DNA from: an uncultured Clostridium sp.
GTDB taxonomy: Bacteria > Bacillota > Clostridia > Lachnospirales > Lachnospiraceae
Assembly: GCA_947253885.1 (NCBI GenBank)
Contig: CAMYAO010000010.1
Location: forward strand, 1 to 64,000
Reading direction: 5' to 3'
DNA length: 64,000 nucleotides
Part shown: positions 18,680 to 27,291 of the stretch, piece after piece
Numbering within the stretch: the first letter of the stretch is position 1
Layout of the letters: every line of letters starts with the position of its first letter
Made by a program: the position numbers and the translations under genes
The notes under the pieces: generated by a model
Database searches by the model: none
What the model saw: only the letters and a program-made list of their open reading frames with translations
What the model was told of the DNA's origin: nothing

Positions 18680-19639
18680 ATGAATAAACATTGGAAAACA
18701 TTGGCGGTATTGGCATGTAGTGCAGGGTTACTATCATCGACTAGTGCAATGGCATCGGTACTTCCGGATACGGTACCGGGACCTCCGGTTGTAAAAAAAC
18801 TGGAGAAGACAGAAGCAAATGCGATTACACCGAATACCACATTTGAGTTTCAGATCACACCGGCAAGTGTAGCGAAAAATACAAAAGAAAATAATATTCC
18901 GGTATATGCGGGAAAAGACGATTTATTAAAATTTACAAACGGAAGTACCCTTTCCTACAGTTCTGCTGCCGCTTTACAACAGAATTTGGGAGTATCTGTA
19001 AAGGGAGATTTGTCCGGATTTACTCCGGGAATTTATCGCTATAAAATCAGGGAAATTCAGGGAACGGTAGACGGAATCACTTATGATAGCACAGTGTACA
19101 CCGTTGATGTATATGTAACAATGGAATCACAAGGGAAAAAGGCAACTGTGGTACTGTATAAAGGGCAGGATAAAGCTTCCGGATTAGTTTTTAAAAATAC
19201 ATATACGACGCACAAACTAACTATAATAAAAAAGATTACAGGTAATGCGGCAGATTTGAATAAAAAATTTAAGTTTAAGATTACAATAAAAGGAGCTGAT
19301 GGAGAGACGTATGCAACCAATGCTTCAAATCATCAGGTGCTGACTTCCGGAACGGAAACAGAGGTAATATTGGGAAACAATGAGTCCATTGAAATATACG
19401 GACTGTCAGCAAAGGACACCTATAAGGTAGTGGAAGATAAGGAAAACTATACCTCCAGCGGAACAGTTGAAACTGCAACTGCAATCGGAAATAGCGACAA
19501 GATGGTGACCGTTACGAATAAATTGGAAACTACGATACCGACCGGTGTAATTCAGAGAGTGGCACCGTTTGCAATTGCACTGATCGGAGTTGGATTTGTA
19601 GGAGTGGTATATTACAGAAAAAAGAGAGAAGAAGCGTAG
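18680..19639 (+). CDS. FctA-like major pilin with IPTG sorting motif
   Basis: Protein of 319 residues. Signal peptide ends near residue 25 (TSAMAS). Two pilin modules follow: a Spy0128/FctA-type domain (about 35-180; PNTTFEFQITPAS ... GIYRYKIREI ... YDSTVYTVDVYV) and a second beta domain (about 185-285; KLTIIKKITGNAADLNKKFKFKITI). Both have the Lys/Glu/Asn pattern of isopeptide-bonded pilins. The C-terminus is TIPTGV, hydrophobic helix, YRKKREEA. Streptococcal FctA uses an EVPTG variant cut by a class-B-type sortase; IPTG here parallels it. AAAGGAG precedes the ATG. Most likely the pilus shaft subunit. Confidence 0.87.
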   Translation: MNKHWKTLAVLACSAGLLSSTSAMASVLPDTVPGPPVVKKLEKTEANAITPNTTFEFQITPASVAKNTKENNIPVYAGKDDLLKFTNGSTLSYSSAAALQQNLGVSVKGDLSGFTPGIYRYKIREIQGTVDGITYDSTVYTVDVYVTMESQGKKATVVLYKGQDKASGLVFKNTYTTHKLTIIKKITGNAADLNKKFKFKITIKGADGETYATNASNHQVLTSGTETEVILGNNESIEIYGLSAKDTYKVVEDKENYTSSGTVETATAIGNSDKMVTVTNKLETTIPTGVIQRVAPFAIALIGVGFVGVVYYRKKREEA

Positions 19640-19653
19640 ACAGGTGAACAGAT

Positions 19654-20430
19654 TTGAAATTGCTTGCCGAGATATCAAAGGGAATCGGTAAACTGTTGGA
19701 TTGTCTGGTAGGAGTAGTAATTGCTGTTGTAATACTTTTTTCCAGCTATTCTCTGTATAGTTCATATTTATTATACAAAGGAGCTTTTGTATCAAAAAAA
19801 CTGACAGCTGTAAAACCGGAAACAGACAAGGAAAACGGCAGACTTTCTTTTGATGCCCTAAAAAAAATAAATTCGGATGTTGTGGCATGGATCAGTGTAG
19901 ATCAAACCCATATTGATTATCCTGTAGTTCAGGGGAAGACAAATTTAGACTATATCAATCAGAACATTTATAAAAAATTTGCTTTGGAAGGAACAATTTT
20001 TCTGGACTCCAGAAATACGTCGAATTTTACTGATTTTTATAACATCTTATATGGACATCATATGGAAAACGGAGCAATGTTTGGAGATTTACAGAAATTT
20101 TTAAAGAAGGACTTTTTTGACTGTAGCAGAACGGGAGAACTGAGGGTTCCGAGCGGAAAATACCGAATCGATCTGTTTGCTGTAATACAGGTGGACGGAT
20201 ATGATTCGGTTATCTTCCAACCGGATGGAATGACAACAGAGAAAAAAAGAGAGCAACTGATTTCTTATATTAAATCCAAGCAGGTTCATTATCGAAAAAT
20301 CAAGATGAAAAGTGAAGACAGACTAATAGGATTTTCAACCTGTGCATCTACACAGACAAATGGACGAACGATTGTCTACGGATGTATAAGACAAATTGGG
20401 AAAGGAGGGAATAGTGAAACAATACCTTAA
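19654..20430 (+). CDS. Class B type pilus sortase
   Basis: Protein of 258 residues with an N-terminal membrane anchor (about 14-36) and a class B sortase core: WISVDQTHIDYPVVQ, the catalytic His in YGHHMENGAMFGDL, the nucleophile Cys in FSTCAST and Arg in TNGRTIVYG. No C-terminal anchor is present. The start is TTG after AGGTGA. It should cleave the IPTG motifs of the adjacent pilins and join them through a lysine. The gene overlaps the next one by 17 bases. Position in the operon equals that of the polymerising sortase in streptococcal FCT loci. Confidence 0.9.
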   Translation: MKLLAEISKGIGKLLDCLVGVVIAVVILFSSYSLYSSYLLYKGAFVSKKLTAVKPETDKENGRLSFDALKKINSDVVAWISVDQTHIDYPVVQGKTNLDYINQNIYKKFALEGTIFLDSRNTSNFTDFYNILYGHHMENGAMFGDLQKFLKKDFFDCSRTGELRVPSGKYRIDLFAVIQVDGYDSVIFQPDGMTTEKKREQLISYIKSKQVHYRKIKMKSEDRLIGFSTCASTQTNGRTIVYGCIRQIGKGGNSETIP

Positions 20431-21037
20431 AAGCTGGACACTATTTTTGACGGTTATAATACTGTCAGTTCCGATTTCCTTAAGAGCAGAGCCGAATAAA
20501 GGTATTTCTATTGAGCTCCCTTTTCGAACAGAAGTAGAGAGAGGGGGAGAGCAGACAGATTTCCAACTAGAACTGCTGGCAGATCAAGCAGGAAAAGCGG
20601 TTCTGCCGAAGAAGACTCTGCAAGTAGTAAAGGGGAACGGTTCAGGAAAATTCGGACCTATTACATTTACAGAGCCGGGGAAGTATTCTTATATTTTGAA
20701 ACAGAAAAAAGGAACACACCCGGGAGTAAAATATGATCTTATGGAATATCGGGTTTTGATTATAGTGGAAAGGAAGAGAGCGGTAGACGGAGCCGATATG
20801 GGGCAATTGACCGCTTCTGTGATTGTGTATCAGAACAGAGAAGAAAAGACCGAGGAGATAGTATTCCATAATCAATATCAGACGAAAGAAGTAATTTATG
20901 ACCGAAGTCAAAGCATAATTCCTAAGACCGGAGACAAAAGTGAAATTCTTCTATACGGGATTATATTGAGCAGTTCCGTTTCGGGTTTGATCTGGTTTGG
21001 AATAAATAAAAGAAACAGAAAGAGGAAGGGGTATTAA
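20414..21037 (+). CDS. FctB-like accessory/base pilin with IPKTG motif
   Basis: Protein of about 207 residues. Signal peptide to about residue 22, one Spy0128/FctA-like beta domain (GKFGPITFTEPGKYSYILKQ ... YDLMEYRVLIIVE) and a C-terminal sorting signal IIPKTGD, helix, NRKRKGY. GTG at 20414 is chosen because AAAGGAGG lies just before it. Its motif is closer to a housekeeping LPXTG site than the IPTG motifs of the other two pilins. In Streptococcus the base pilin FctB differs in the same way and is the subunit fixed to the wall. Last gene of the pilus operon. Confidence 0.8.
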   Translation: MKQYLKSWTLFLTVIILSVPISLRAEPNKGISIELPFRTEVERGGEQTDFQLELLADQAGKAVLPKKTLQVVKGNGSGKFGPITFTEPGKYSYILKQKKGTHPGVKYDLMEYRVLIIVERKRAVDGADMGQLTASVIVYQNREEKTEEIVFHNQYQTKEVIYDRSQSIIPKTGDKSEILLYGIILSSSVSGLIWFGINKRNRKRKGY

Positions 21038-21039
21038 AT

Positions 21040-21088
21040 AAAGCTCCTAAAGAAGAATAAATTTTTTTTTCTACTTTAGGAGCTTTTT
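21040..21088 (+). terminator. Rho-independent terminator of the pilus operon
   Basis: 13-bp stem AAAGCTCCTAAAG / CTTTAGGAGCTTT followed by TT; the loop is T-rich. Confidence 0.85.
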
Positions 21089-21153
21089 GACTGTGCAAAA
21101 TATAAAACTGATAATATAATAATATAAAATAAAATATCAGAAAGGAATGGTGT

Positions 21154-22848
21154 ATGCATACAAGTAAATTGACAGTATTATCAAATTGTATTTGTATATG
21201 TATGATTGTAACAGCGGGGACATTACGATTCGGAACAGATTATATTGTCTATCCTTTTTCTAAAAATCTTATGATTTTTGTTTGTTATACGATTGCCATT
21301 CTTTTATGGATGCGGCAGAATTATCGGAGGATTATACAGACAGAAGTACAGATGTACTTAAAATGGATGGGATTTCATATGCTGATTTTGATGGGGATAC
21401 GGACTGTAAAATATTTGTTTATCGCAGATGGACATTTTTTGGGAAGATATATGTGGTATTCCTATTATATAATTATGCTGAATATGGCTTTTTTTCAATT
21501 GATGGCGGTGTTACACATAGGGAAAAAAGAGGGAGAATCCATTTCGAAAAGATGGAAGCTGCTATATGTTCCCACTGCCGTTTTATGGTTTTTGATCCTT
21601 ACCAATGATAGAAATCAGCTGGCATTTTCTTTTCGTTTTGGTGTAAATTATTGGTCGGATCACTATATGAAGTACGGTTTACTTTTCTATATTACGTATT
21701 TTTATATAGCGGGATTATTTTTATCATCTATTATATTCACGATGGTCAGATGCAGCGTAACAGAGAGACGAAGATATTTTTGGGTAGCGCTTCTTCCTCT
21801 TTTGATTGGAGTAGGGTACTATCTGGGAACTATCAGAAAAGAGTGGGATATTTTCAGATTGTCTCAAATCTTTCTTATGCCGGAAATGGTCTGTGTTATT
21901 TTTGGAATATTTATAGAAGGATTGATTGTAATGCATCTGCTGCCGTCCAATGACAGTTATGAAAGATTTTGGGATTTATCTTCGATACGTGGCGGTATTG
22001 TAGATCAAAACGGGGTAATACAGTTTCAGTCCGCCAATGGTATTTCGGTTACGGCGGAACAGATACGGGAGTCAGGAAAAAATACAGTGTTTCTGAATGA
22101 AAATACGATTTTGCAAAAGTCACCGATACGGGGAGGTAGCAGTTACTGGATAAGGGATATCACAAAATTAAATCAGTTAAACTCTGAATTACAGAAACTC
22201 GGAGATCTTATCCTGGAGGAAAATGAACTGATAAAAGCGGAAAATCAAATACGGGAAAGCCGAACGGCGATTGAGCAAAAGGCAAGACTGTACCGAGAGA
22301 TTGCAAAGGCGTTGAAACCTCAGCTTGAGACTTTGAAAAGTCTTTTGGAAACGCTTCCGAAGGAGGAGTTATTATTTCAAAAAGAAATGAAGAAAGCATG
22401 TATTTATAATGTGTATTTGAAAAGATATTCAAATTTATTGATTTTATCGGAACATGCAGAGCAAATTTCATGTGAGGAATTAAGATTGGCTTTTTCAGAA
22501 TCCTTAGAGTACATTGAACTTTATGGAGCAGAGACCTATATGAGTTGGAATGCCGAGGGCGATTTACCTGTTTCAAAAGCTCTTACAGTCTATCGAGTAT
22601 TAGAAGAACTGTTGGAAGCTTATCTGGTTAGTATGACTTCATTATTAATAGAAGTAATAACAGTCAGGAAATCAATAAAGGTCAGTTTTCAGATTGCACG
22701 ATCGGAATCGATATCAAATAGGGTTGATTTTACAGATTTATTGAATCAGCCAGATGGAGCACTTTCTATACAATATGAAAGAGAAGAAGAAACGGACTAT
22801 ATTACTGTGACAGTCAGATATGGGGGATGTGGATATGATGGAATATGA
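21154..22848 (+). CDS. Multi-TM sensor protein, degenerate histidine-kinase-like
   Basis: Protein of 564 residues. The N-terminal 260 residues hold about seven to eight membrane helices (7TM histidine-kinase-like sensor). A small PAS-like segment follows (VDQNGVIQFQSANG, about 285-345), then a coiled-coil dimerisation stretch (about 345-420) and a C-terminal part in the place of a kinase ATPase. I see no H-box His in the coiled coil (RLYREIAKALKPQLETL), no Asn-box and no Gly-rich ATP lid. It therefore looks like a pseudokinase sensor or scaffold. Its stop overlaps the downstream kinase gene start. Promoter TTGACT with a TATAAT-like -10 lies near 21090-21120. Confidence 0.6.
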   Translation: MHTSKLTVLSNCICICMIVTAGTLRFGTDYIVYPFSKNLMIFVCYTIAILLWMRQNYRRIIQTEVQMYLKWMGFHMLILMGIRTVKYLFIADGHFLGRYMWYSYYIIMLNMAFFQLMAVLHIGKKEGESISKRWKLLYVPTAVLWFLILTNDRNQLAFSFRFGVNYWSDHYMKYGLLFYITYFYIAGLFLSSIIFTMVRCSVTERRRYFWVALLPLLIGVGYYLGTIRKEWDIFRLSQIFLMPEMVCVIFGIFIEGLIVMHLLPSNDSYERFWDLSSIRGGIVDQNGVIQFQSANGISVTAEQIRESGKNTVFLNENTILQKSPIRGGSSYWIRDITKLNQLNSELQKLGDLILEENELIKAENQIRESRTAIEQKARLYREIAKALKPQLETLKSLLETLPKEELLFQKEMKKACIYNVYLKRYSNLLILSEHAEQISCEELRLAFSESLEYIELYGAETYMSWNAEGDLPVSKALTVYRVLEELLEAYLVSMTSLLIEVITVRKSIKVSFQIARSESISNRVDFTDLLNQPDGALSIQYEREEETDYITVTVRYGGCGYDGI

Positions 22849-24073
22849 GCCGTATTATTACGGATTTGTCTTGGCAGGATGCGGTTGCATTGTCATAATA
22901 ATAATCTCTGCTTCTATACTGATCCAGAGTTTGCTTTTAAAGATAGGAAAATGGAAGAATTTCGGATTGCTGCTTATTACGGCGTTTACTGTCGGATGGA
23001 CACAGCAGGTGTGTCGCTGGGGAGATAATCATCAATTTCATTTAAAGGAACTTGTTCAAACCGGTTTTGTGTTGGGATTTATGTTGTTTTTTCAAGTAAT
23101 GGTGGCAAAGAAACTTCTATATAAAAAAAGAAATTTATTAACGTCGGATTCCGTAAAAGAAAGTCTCGATGCAATGCCGGAGGGAATCTGTTTTTCAAAA
23201 CCGGACGGAACACCGATGCTGGTAAATCGTCGGATGCATCAGGTGGCGGACGAAATTTTCGGAACGATCGTATTGAATACAAAAGAATGTGACTGAAAAT
23301 TGCACACCGGAGAGGTAAAGCAGGGGGTTAGTGTAATCAGTACCAAACCGGATTATATTGTAAAAACACAGAAGCATGTGTGGAATATCAAATATACACT
23401 TCATCATAACCTGAAGGAAATTGTAGCGATAAATATTACAGAAGAATATCGTTTGACGGAAAAAATTCATGAAAGAAATCGTCGTCTGTCTGATATCAAT
23501 GCCCGATTAAAGGACAATCAGAATCATCTGGAATGTTATATTTGTGAGAAGGAGCTGCTTGCAGCCAAAATACACATACATGACGATATTGGACGTTCAC
23601 TGCTGGAATTCAGGATGTATTTGAGTCGGGAGGAAAAGCAAAGAGAAGAATTGGTGGAACTTTGGAAACGCAATATTCGGGTTATGATGGGGGAAACGGA
23701 TTTAAATGAGACGGAAGATGACTGGGAACAATTATTAAAGGCGGCGGACCATGTTAAGGTGGCAATTGAGCTCGAAGGGATTCTGCCAAAAGAAGGATTG
23801 CAACGGAAAATGGCATTGAATATTATATTAGAATGTCTTAATAATACCGTTCGTCATGCAAGGGGAAATCAATTGAATGTTCGATTAAAAGAGTGTGAAG
23901 GAATATTGTATATGACAGTCCGGAATAACGGAAACTGTCCTAAAGCAGCGATTGAGGAAAAGGGAGGACTGTCCAATATCAGAAAAGGAGTAGAACTGTT
24001 GGGTGGAAGAATGCGGATTGAAAGTTTTCCTTTTTTTATTCTTACAGTAGAACTTCCGATAGGAGTATATTAA
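22835..24073 (+). pseudogene. Sensor histidine kinase interrupted by in-frame TGA
   Basis: One reading frame of 412 codons is broken only by TGA at 23294-23296. The upstream part (153 codons) has two to three membrane helices and the start of a PAS domain (MPEGICFSKPDGTPMLVNRR). The downstream part has the PAS end, a coiled coil, the HisKA_3 H-box (KIHIHDDIGRSLLE), N-box (LECLNNTVRHARGN) and G-box (EEKGGLSNIRKGVELLGG). Frame, domain order and spacing are intact across the stop, so this is a recent nonsense change or a base error. A shorter cytosolic kinase could start at TTG 23300. It is followed immediately by its response regulator. Confidence 0.75.
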
Positions 24074-24712
24074 ATGAGAAAAACAAGAGTGCTTGTAGTA
24101 GATGATCAAAATGTACCAAGAGAGATGTTTTTTATGCTGATTGAACGAAGTGAGGAGTATGAGTTGGTTGCCTGCCTACATTCCGCCGCATATGCCTATA
24201 CTTATATTTTGAAAACGCAGGTAGACTTGATTCTGATGGATATTCTGATGCAGGATGGATCAAACGGTTTAGAGGCGGCGGAAAAGATTAAACAGATAAG
24301 ACCTTCTATCAAGATTATCGCGGTAACCAGTATGTTGGAGTCTTTGTGGATAAAAAAAGCAAGAAAGATCGGAATTGAAAGCTTTTGGTTCAAAGAATGT
24401 TCTACAGAGAGTATTGTAAGAGTAATGGAACGAACGATGCAGGGAGAGTCCGTTTATCCGGATCAGCTTCCGAGTGTCACGATCGGTTTGGCGGATTCAT
24501 CTGAGTTTACAGAAAGAGAAATGGATGTCTTAAGAGTTATGACAGCAGGTTCCAGTAATTCGGTGATTGCAGAGAAACTCGGTATGGCGGAATCTACTGT
24601 AAAAACACACATACGGCATATGATTGAAAAGACCGGGTGTGAGAATCGAACTCAACTTGCTATTCGGGCAAGGGTTGCAGGTATTGTAGTCAGTGAGGAG
24701 GAAATTTCATAA
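24074..24712 (+). CDS. LuxR/NarL-family response regulator
   Basis: Protein of 212 residues. Receiver domain (1-125) with acidic pocket VVDDQ, phospho-acceptor Asp in LILMDILMQDG, and VTS. The LuxR-type helix-turn-helix (about 145-205) has LTEREMDVLRVM-like (FTEREMDVLRVM) and STVKTHIRHMIEKTG. The ATG begins one base after the kinase stop, so it is the cognate regulator of the (interrupted) kinase. It may act on the shared promoter motif upstream of the pilus operon and of the orphan receiver gene; that link is inference from position and motif. Confidence 0.88.
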   Translation: MRKTRVLVVDDQNVPREMFFMLIERSEEYELVACLHSAAYAYTYILKTQVDLILMDILMQDGSNGLEAAEKIKQIRPSIKIIAVTSMLESLWIKKARKIGIESFWFKECSTESIVRVMERTMQGESVYPDQLPSVTIGLADSSEFTEREMDVLRVMTAGSSNSVIAEKLGMAESTVKTHIRHMIEKTGCENRTQLAIRARVAGIVVSEEEIS

Positions 24713-24742
24713 CGGATAGACAGAGAAGCTTGTGTGACTGCT

Positions 24743-24781
24743 ACTTTCGATGGATGTATATTTTTATCAGTGTACTATAAT
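24743..24781 (+). promoter_or_regulatory. Promoter with non-consensus -35 box (motif copy 2)
   Basis: GGATGTAT (24752-24759), 16 bases, then TATAAT (24776-24781). The layout equals that in front of the pilus operon (15311-15340). The 17-base block ending in GGATGTAT has 14 identities between the two sites. Confidence 0.6.
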
Positions 24782-24829
24782 AAAAGTGAAAATAGCGTTA
24801 AAATCAGAAGGTAAAGGAGGCGCAGTCTA

Positions 24830-25219
24830 TTGAAGTTGGTTGCAATCAGTATGAAGAATCGATTATTTGCGGACGGAGCAAAGGTATTACTTTCAAAGAG
24901 CGGAAATTTTAATACAAAGATAGTTTCTGCAGTACCTTCTCAAAATATGATATTGGATTGTGTGGCATTGCATCCTGAGATTATTCTGTTGGAGATTATT
25001 CCTAATGTGGCAGACTTATCTTTTAAAGAGAGGTTGGAGGAAATCAGACGCTTGAAAGACCTCTTGCCGGAAGTGAAATTTGCTATGATATGTGATGAAA
25101 TTGCATATCCGGAACTTGCAAAAGCGGTAATGAGGGCAAAACAGGAAAAAAAGATAGATGCGTTTTACTATATGTCGGTTTCCGGTGAATATTTGGCGGC
25201 AGATCTGGATACTATTTGA
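24830..25219 (+). CDS. Stand-alone pseudo-receiver protein
   Basis: Protein of 129 residues starting at TTG after AAAGGAGG. The pattern is that of a CheY-like receiver: beta-1 LVAISMKNRLFADGAKVLL, beta-3 PEIILLEII, beta-4 VKFAMICDE, and a late FYYMS. The acidic pair of beta-1 is missing and the phospho-acceptor Asp is Glu (ILLEI instead of ILLDI). No output domain follows. It probably cannot be phosphorylated and may act by protein contact, perhaps locked in an active-like state. It has a promoter like that of the pilus operon and its own terminator. Family assignment rests on fold-level pattern reading. Confidence 0.55.
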   Translation: MKLVAISMKNRLFADGAKVLLSKSGNFNTKIVSAVPSQNMILDCVALHPEIILLEIIPNVADLSFKERLEEIRRLKDLLPEVKFAMICDEIAYPELAKAVMRAKQEKKIDAFYYMSVSGEYLAADLDTI

Positions 25220-25239
25220 ACAGACAAACAATTTAGAAA

Positions 25240-25288
25240 CAGCTAAGAAATCATAGTTTTGACTATTGATGTTTTAGCTGTTTTTTTA
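25240..25288 (+). terminator. Rho-independent terminator
   Basis: AAACAGCTAA / TTAGCTGTTT stem with a 27-base loop, followed by TTTT. Separates the regulator region from the asr operon. Confidence 0.7.
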
Positions 25289-25416
25289 TTATTTCTTTTC
25301 ATACAATCGCATAAAATAAGAGAGTTATGTGACAGTGTAACAGAGGAGAGATTCATATTATTGATAAAATTTAAACGATAAAATAATAACAAAGTAGAAT
25401 GAAAGGAGACGGATAA

Positions 25417-26454
25417 ATGGAAAGTATCGAAAGAAAGAAAGTCTGTTATGAGGCGTTCGATGAAGGGCTTGAAAAATTATCGAAGACATTTCGTATTTTT
25501 GCGCCTAAGCGATTTCCGTTTGAGGGTACCTATTCCGATACAGATGTAATCCGTTATGGGGAGGTATATCATTTTTCCGAGATGGTATGGGATCAGAAAT
25601 CCGGTTTTTCCGCAAAAGAAACGATGTTGCCGATCAATCAGGTGCTTTTTTACTTTACGGAGGAAGAATGTAAAGAACCATCTATTGATGAGAGACCGAT
25701 TTTAGTATTTCTGCGTTCCTGTGATTTGCACGGGATTAAACGGATCGATCAGATTTATCTGCAAAACGGAACGGATCCGGATTATTATTACAAACGCCTG
25801 CGAGACAAAGTTCACTTTGTGCTGGTAGGCTGTAAAGAAAGTTTTCGTAACTGTTTTTGTGTCAGTATGGGGAGTAATCAAAGCAGTGAATATGATGCGG
25901 CAATCAATCTTCGTGACGGTTATTTGGAGATAGAGGTCTGTTCCGAAGATCTTCAGGTATTTGATGGGGAACCGTTGGAGACGGAGTTTATTGCAGATCA
26001 TGTGACAAAAAATCAATTTGAGGTAAAGGTACCGGAGAAGATTGATTTTATGAAAATCAAAGATGATGTAATGTGGGAAGAATATAATAGTCGATGTATC
26101 GGTTGCGGACGTTGTAATTATTCCTGCCCTACCTGTACCTGTTTTAATATGCAGGATATTTTCTATAAGCAAAATGAAAATATGGGAGAGCGCAGACGTG
26201 TATGGGCATCCTGCCAAGTGGACGGTTATACCGATATTGCAGGTGGGCATTCGTTCCGGCAGAAGCAGGGAGAGAGAATGCGTTTTAAAACTCTGCATAA
26301 GATTCATGATTTTAAAAAGCGGTTCGGTTATACAATGTGTGTAGGTTGCGGACGCTGTGACGATGTCTGTCCGCAGTATATTTCTTTTTCGGAAGCGATT
26401 GAAAAAGTGGGGTGGGCTATGCAGCCTTATCTGACAACTTCAGAAAATATATAA
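25417..26454 (+). CDS. asrA: Anaerobic sulfite reductase subunit A
   Basis: Protein of 345 residues, the iron-sulfur electron transfer subunit of the dissimilatory-type NADH-dependent sulfite reductase AsrABC. Two ferredoxin clusters are visible near the C-terminus: CIGCGRCNYSCPTCTC (about 229-244) and CVGCGRCDDVCP (about 308-319). The N-terminal part with LRSCDLHGIKRIDQIYL is typical of AsrA/HydG-like beta subunits. AAAGGAG precedes the ATG. First gene of a four-gene operon with tight spacing (16, 17 and 37 bases). Passes electrons from AsrB to the siroheme subunit. Confidence 0.92.
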   Translation: MESIERKKVCYEAFDEGLEKLSKTFRIFAPKRFPFEGTYSDTDVIRYGEVYHFSEMVWDQKSGFSAKETMLPINQVLFYFTEEECKEPSIDERPILVFLRSCDLHGIKRIDQIYLQNGTDPDYYYKRLRDKVHFVLVGCKESFRNCFCVSMGSNQSSEYDAAINLRDGYLEIEVCSEDLQVFDGEPLETEFIADHVTKNQFEVKVPEKIDFMKIKDDVMWEEYNSRCIGCGRCNYSCPTCTCFNMQDIFYKQNENMGERRRVWASCQVDGYTDIAGGHSFRQKQGERMRFKTLHKIHDFKKRFGYTMCVGCGRCDDVCPQYISFSEAIEKVGWAMQPYLTTSENI

Positions 26455-26470
26455 GGGGAGGAGATTATTT

Positions 26471-27274
26471 ATGTGTACATGTCAAAATACTTATATACCT
26501 TCTGCGGGCAGGTTGGTTGAAGTAATCAAGCATACTCCTGTTGAATGGACCTTTCGAATCGAGACCCCTTCAGAAGGAGTAAAGCCGGGGCAGTTCTATG
26601 AGATTTCATTGCCAAAATATGGAGAAAGTCCGATTTCTGTATCCGGGATCGGAGACGGAACAATTGATTTTACAATCCGAAATGTGGGCAAGGTAACGGG
26701 AGAGTTGTTTTCATATCGGATTGGACAGACAATTCGGTTGCGCGGACCGTATGGAAACGGATTTGATATCAATGAGTACAAGGGAAGAGATCTTGCCATC
26801 GTAGTAGGAGGAAGTGCACTGGCACCGGTAAGAGGGATTATAGAATATGTATATGCACATCCGGATGAATTTAAATCATTTCAGTTGATTGCAGGATTTC
26901 GTTCGCCGGAGGATGTGCTGTTTTCAGCAGATTTGGAAAAATGGAAACAAAAGCTGAATGTATTAGTTACCGTAGACGGTGCTCCGGAGGACTATACGGG
27001 ACCGGTCGGGCTGGTTACGAAATATATTCCGGATCTTCCGGTTGAAGATGTTAATCAATATTCTGCAGTAGTGGTCGGACCTCCGATGATGATGAAGTTT
27101 ACTGTGGCTGAATTTTTAAAAAGAGAGATTCCGAAAGAGCATATCTGGGTATCTTATGAAAGAAAGATGCATTGCGGGATAGGAAAATGCGGACATTGTA
27201 AGATGGATGACACGTATATTTGTACCGACGGTCCTGTATTTACCTATGCATTTGCTGAAAATCTGGCAGACTAG
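26471..27274 (+). CDS. asrB: Anaerobic sulfite reductase subunit B
   Basis: Protein of 267 residues of the ferredoxin-NADP reductase fold. An FAD-binding barrel (about 15-100; RLRGPYGNGF) is followed by an NAD-binding domain (VVVGGSALAPVRGII-like, residues about 110-125) and a C-terminal 2Fe-2S-type Cys cluster, CGIGKCGHCKMDDTYIC. This subunit oxidises NADH and feeds AsrA. Length and motif order match AsrB. GGGGAGGAG lies upstream of the ATG. Confidence 0.92.
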   Translation: MCTCQNTYIPSAGRLVEVIKHTPVEWTFRIETPSEGVKPGQFYEISLPKYGESPISVSGIGDGTIDFTIRNVGKVTGELFSYRIGQTIRLRGPYGNGFDINEYKGRDLAIVVGGSALAPVRGIIEYVYAHPDEFKSFQLIAGFRSPEDVLFSADLEKWKQKLNVLVTVDGAPEDYTGPVGLVTKYIPDLPVEDVNQYSAVVVGPPMMMKFTVAEFLKREIPKEHIWVSYERKMHCGIGKCGHCKMDDTYICTDGPVFTYAFAENLAD

Positions 27275-27291
27275 AGGGAGGAAACAGGAAT

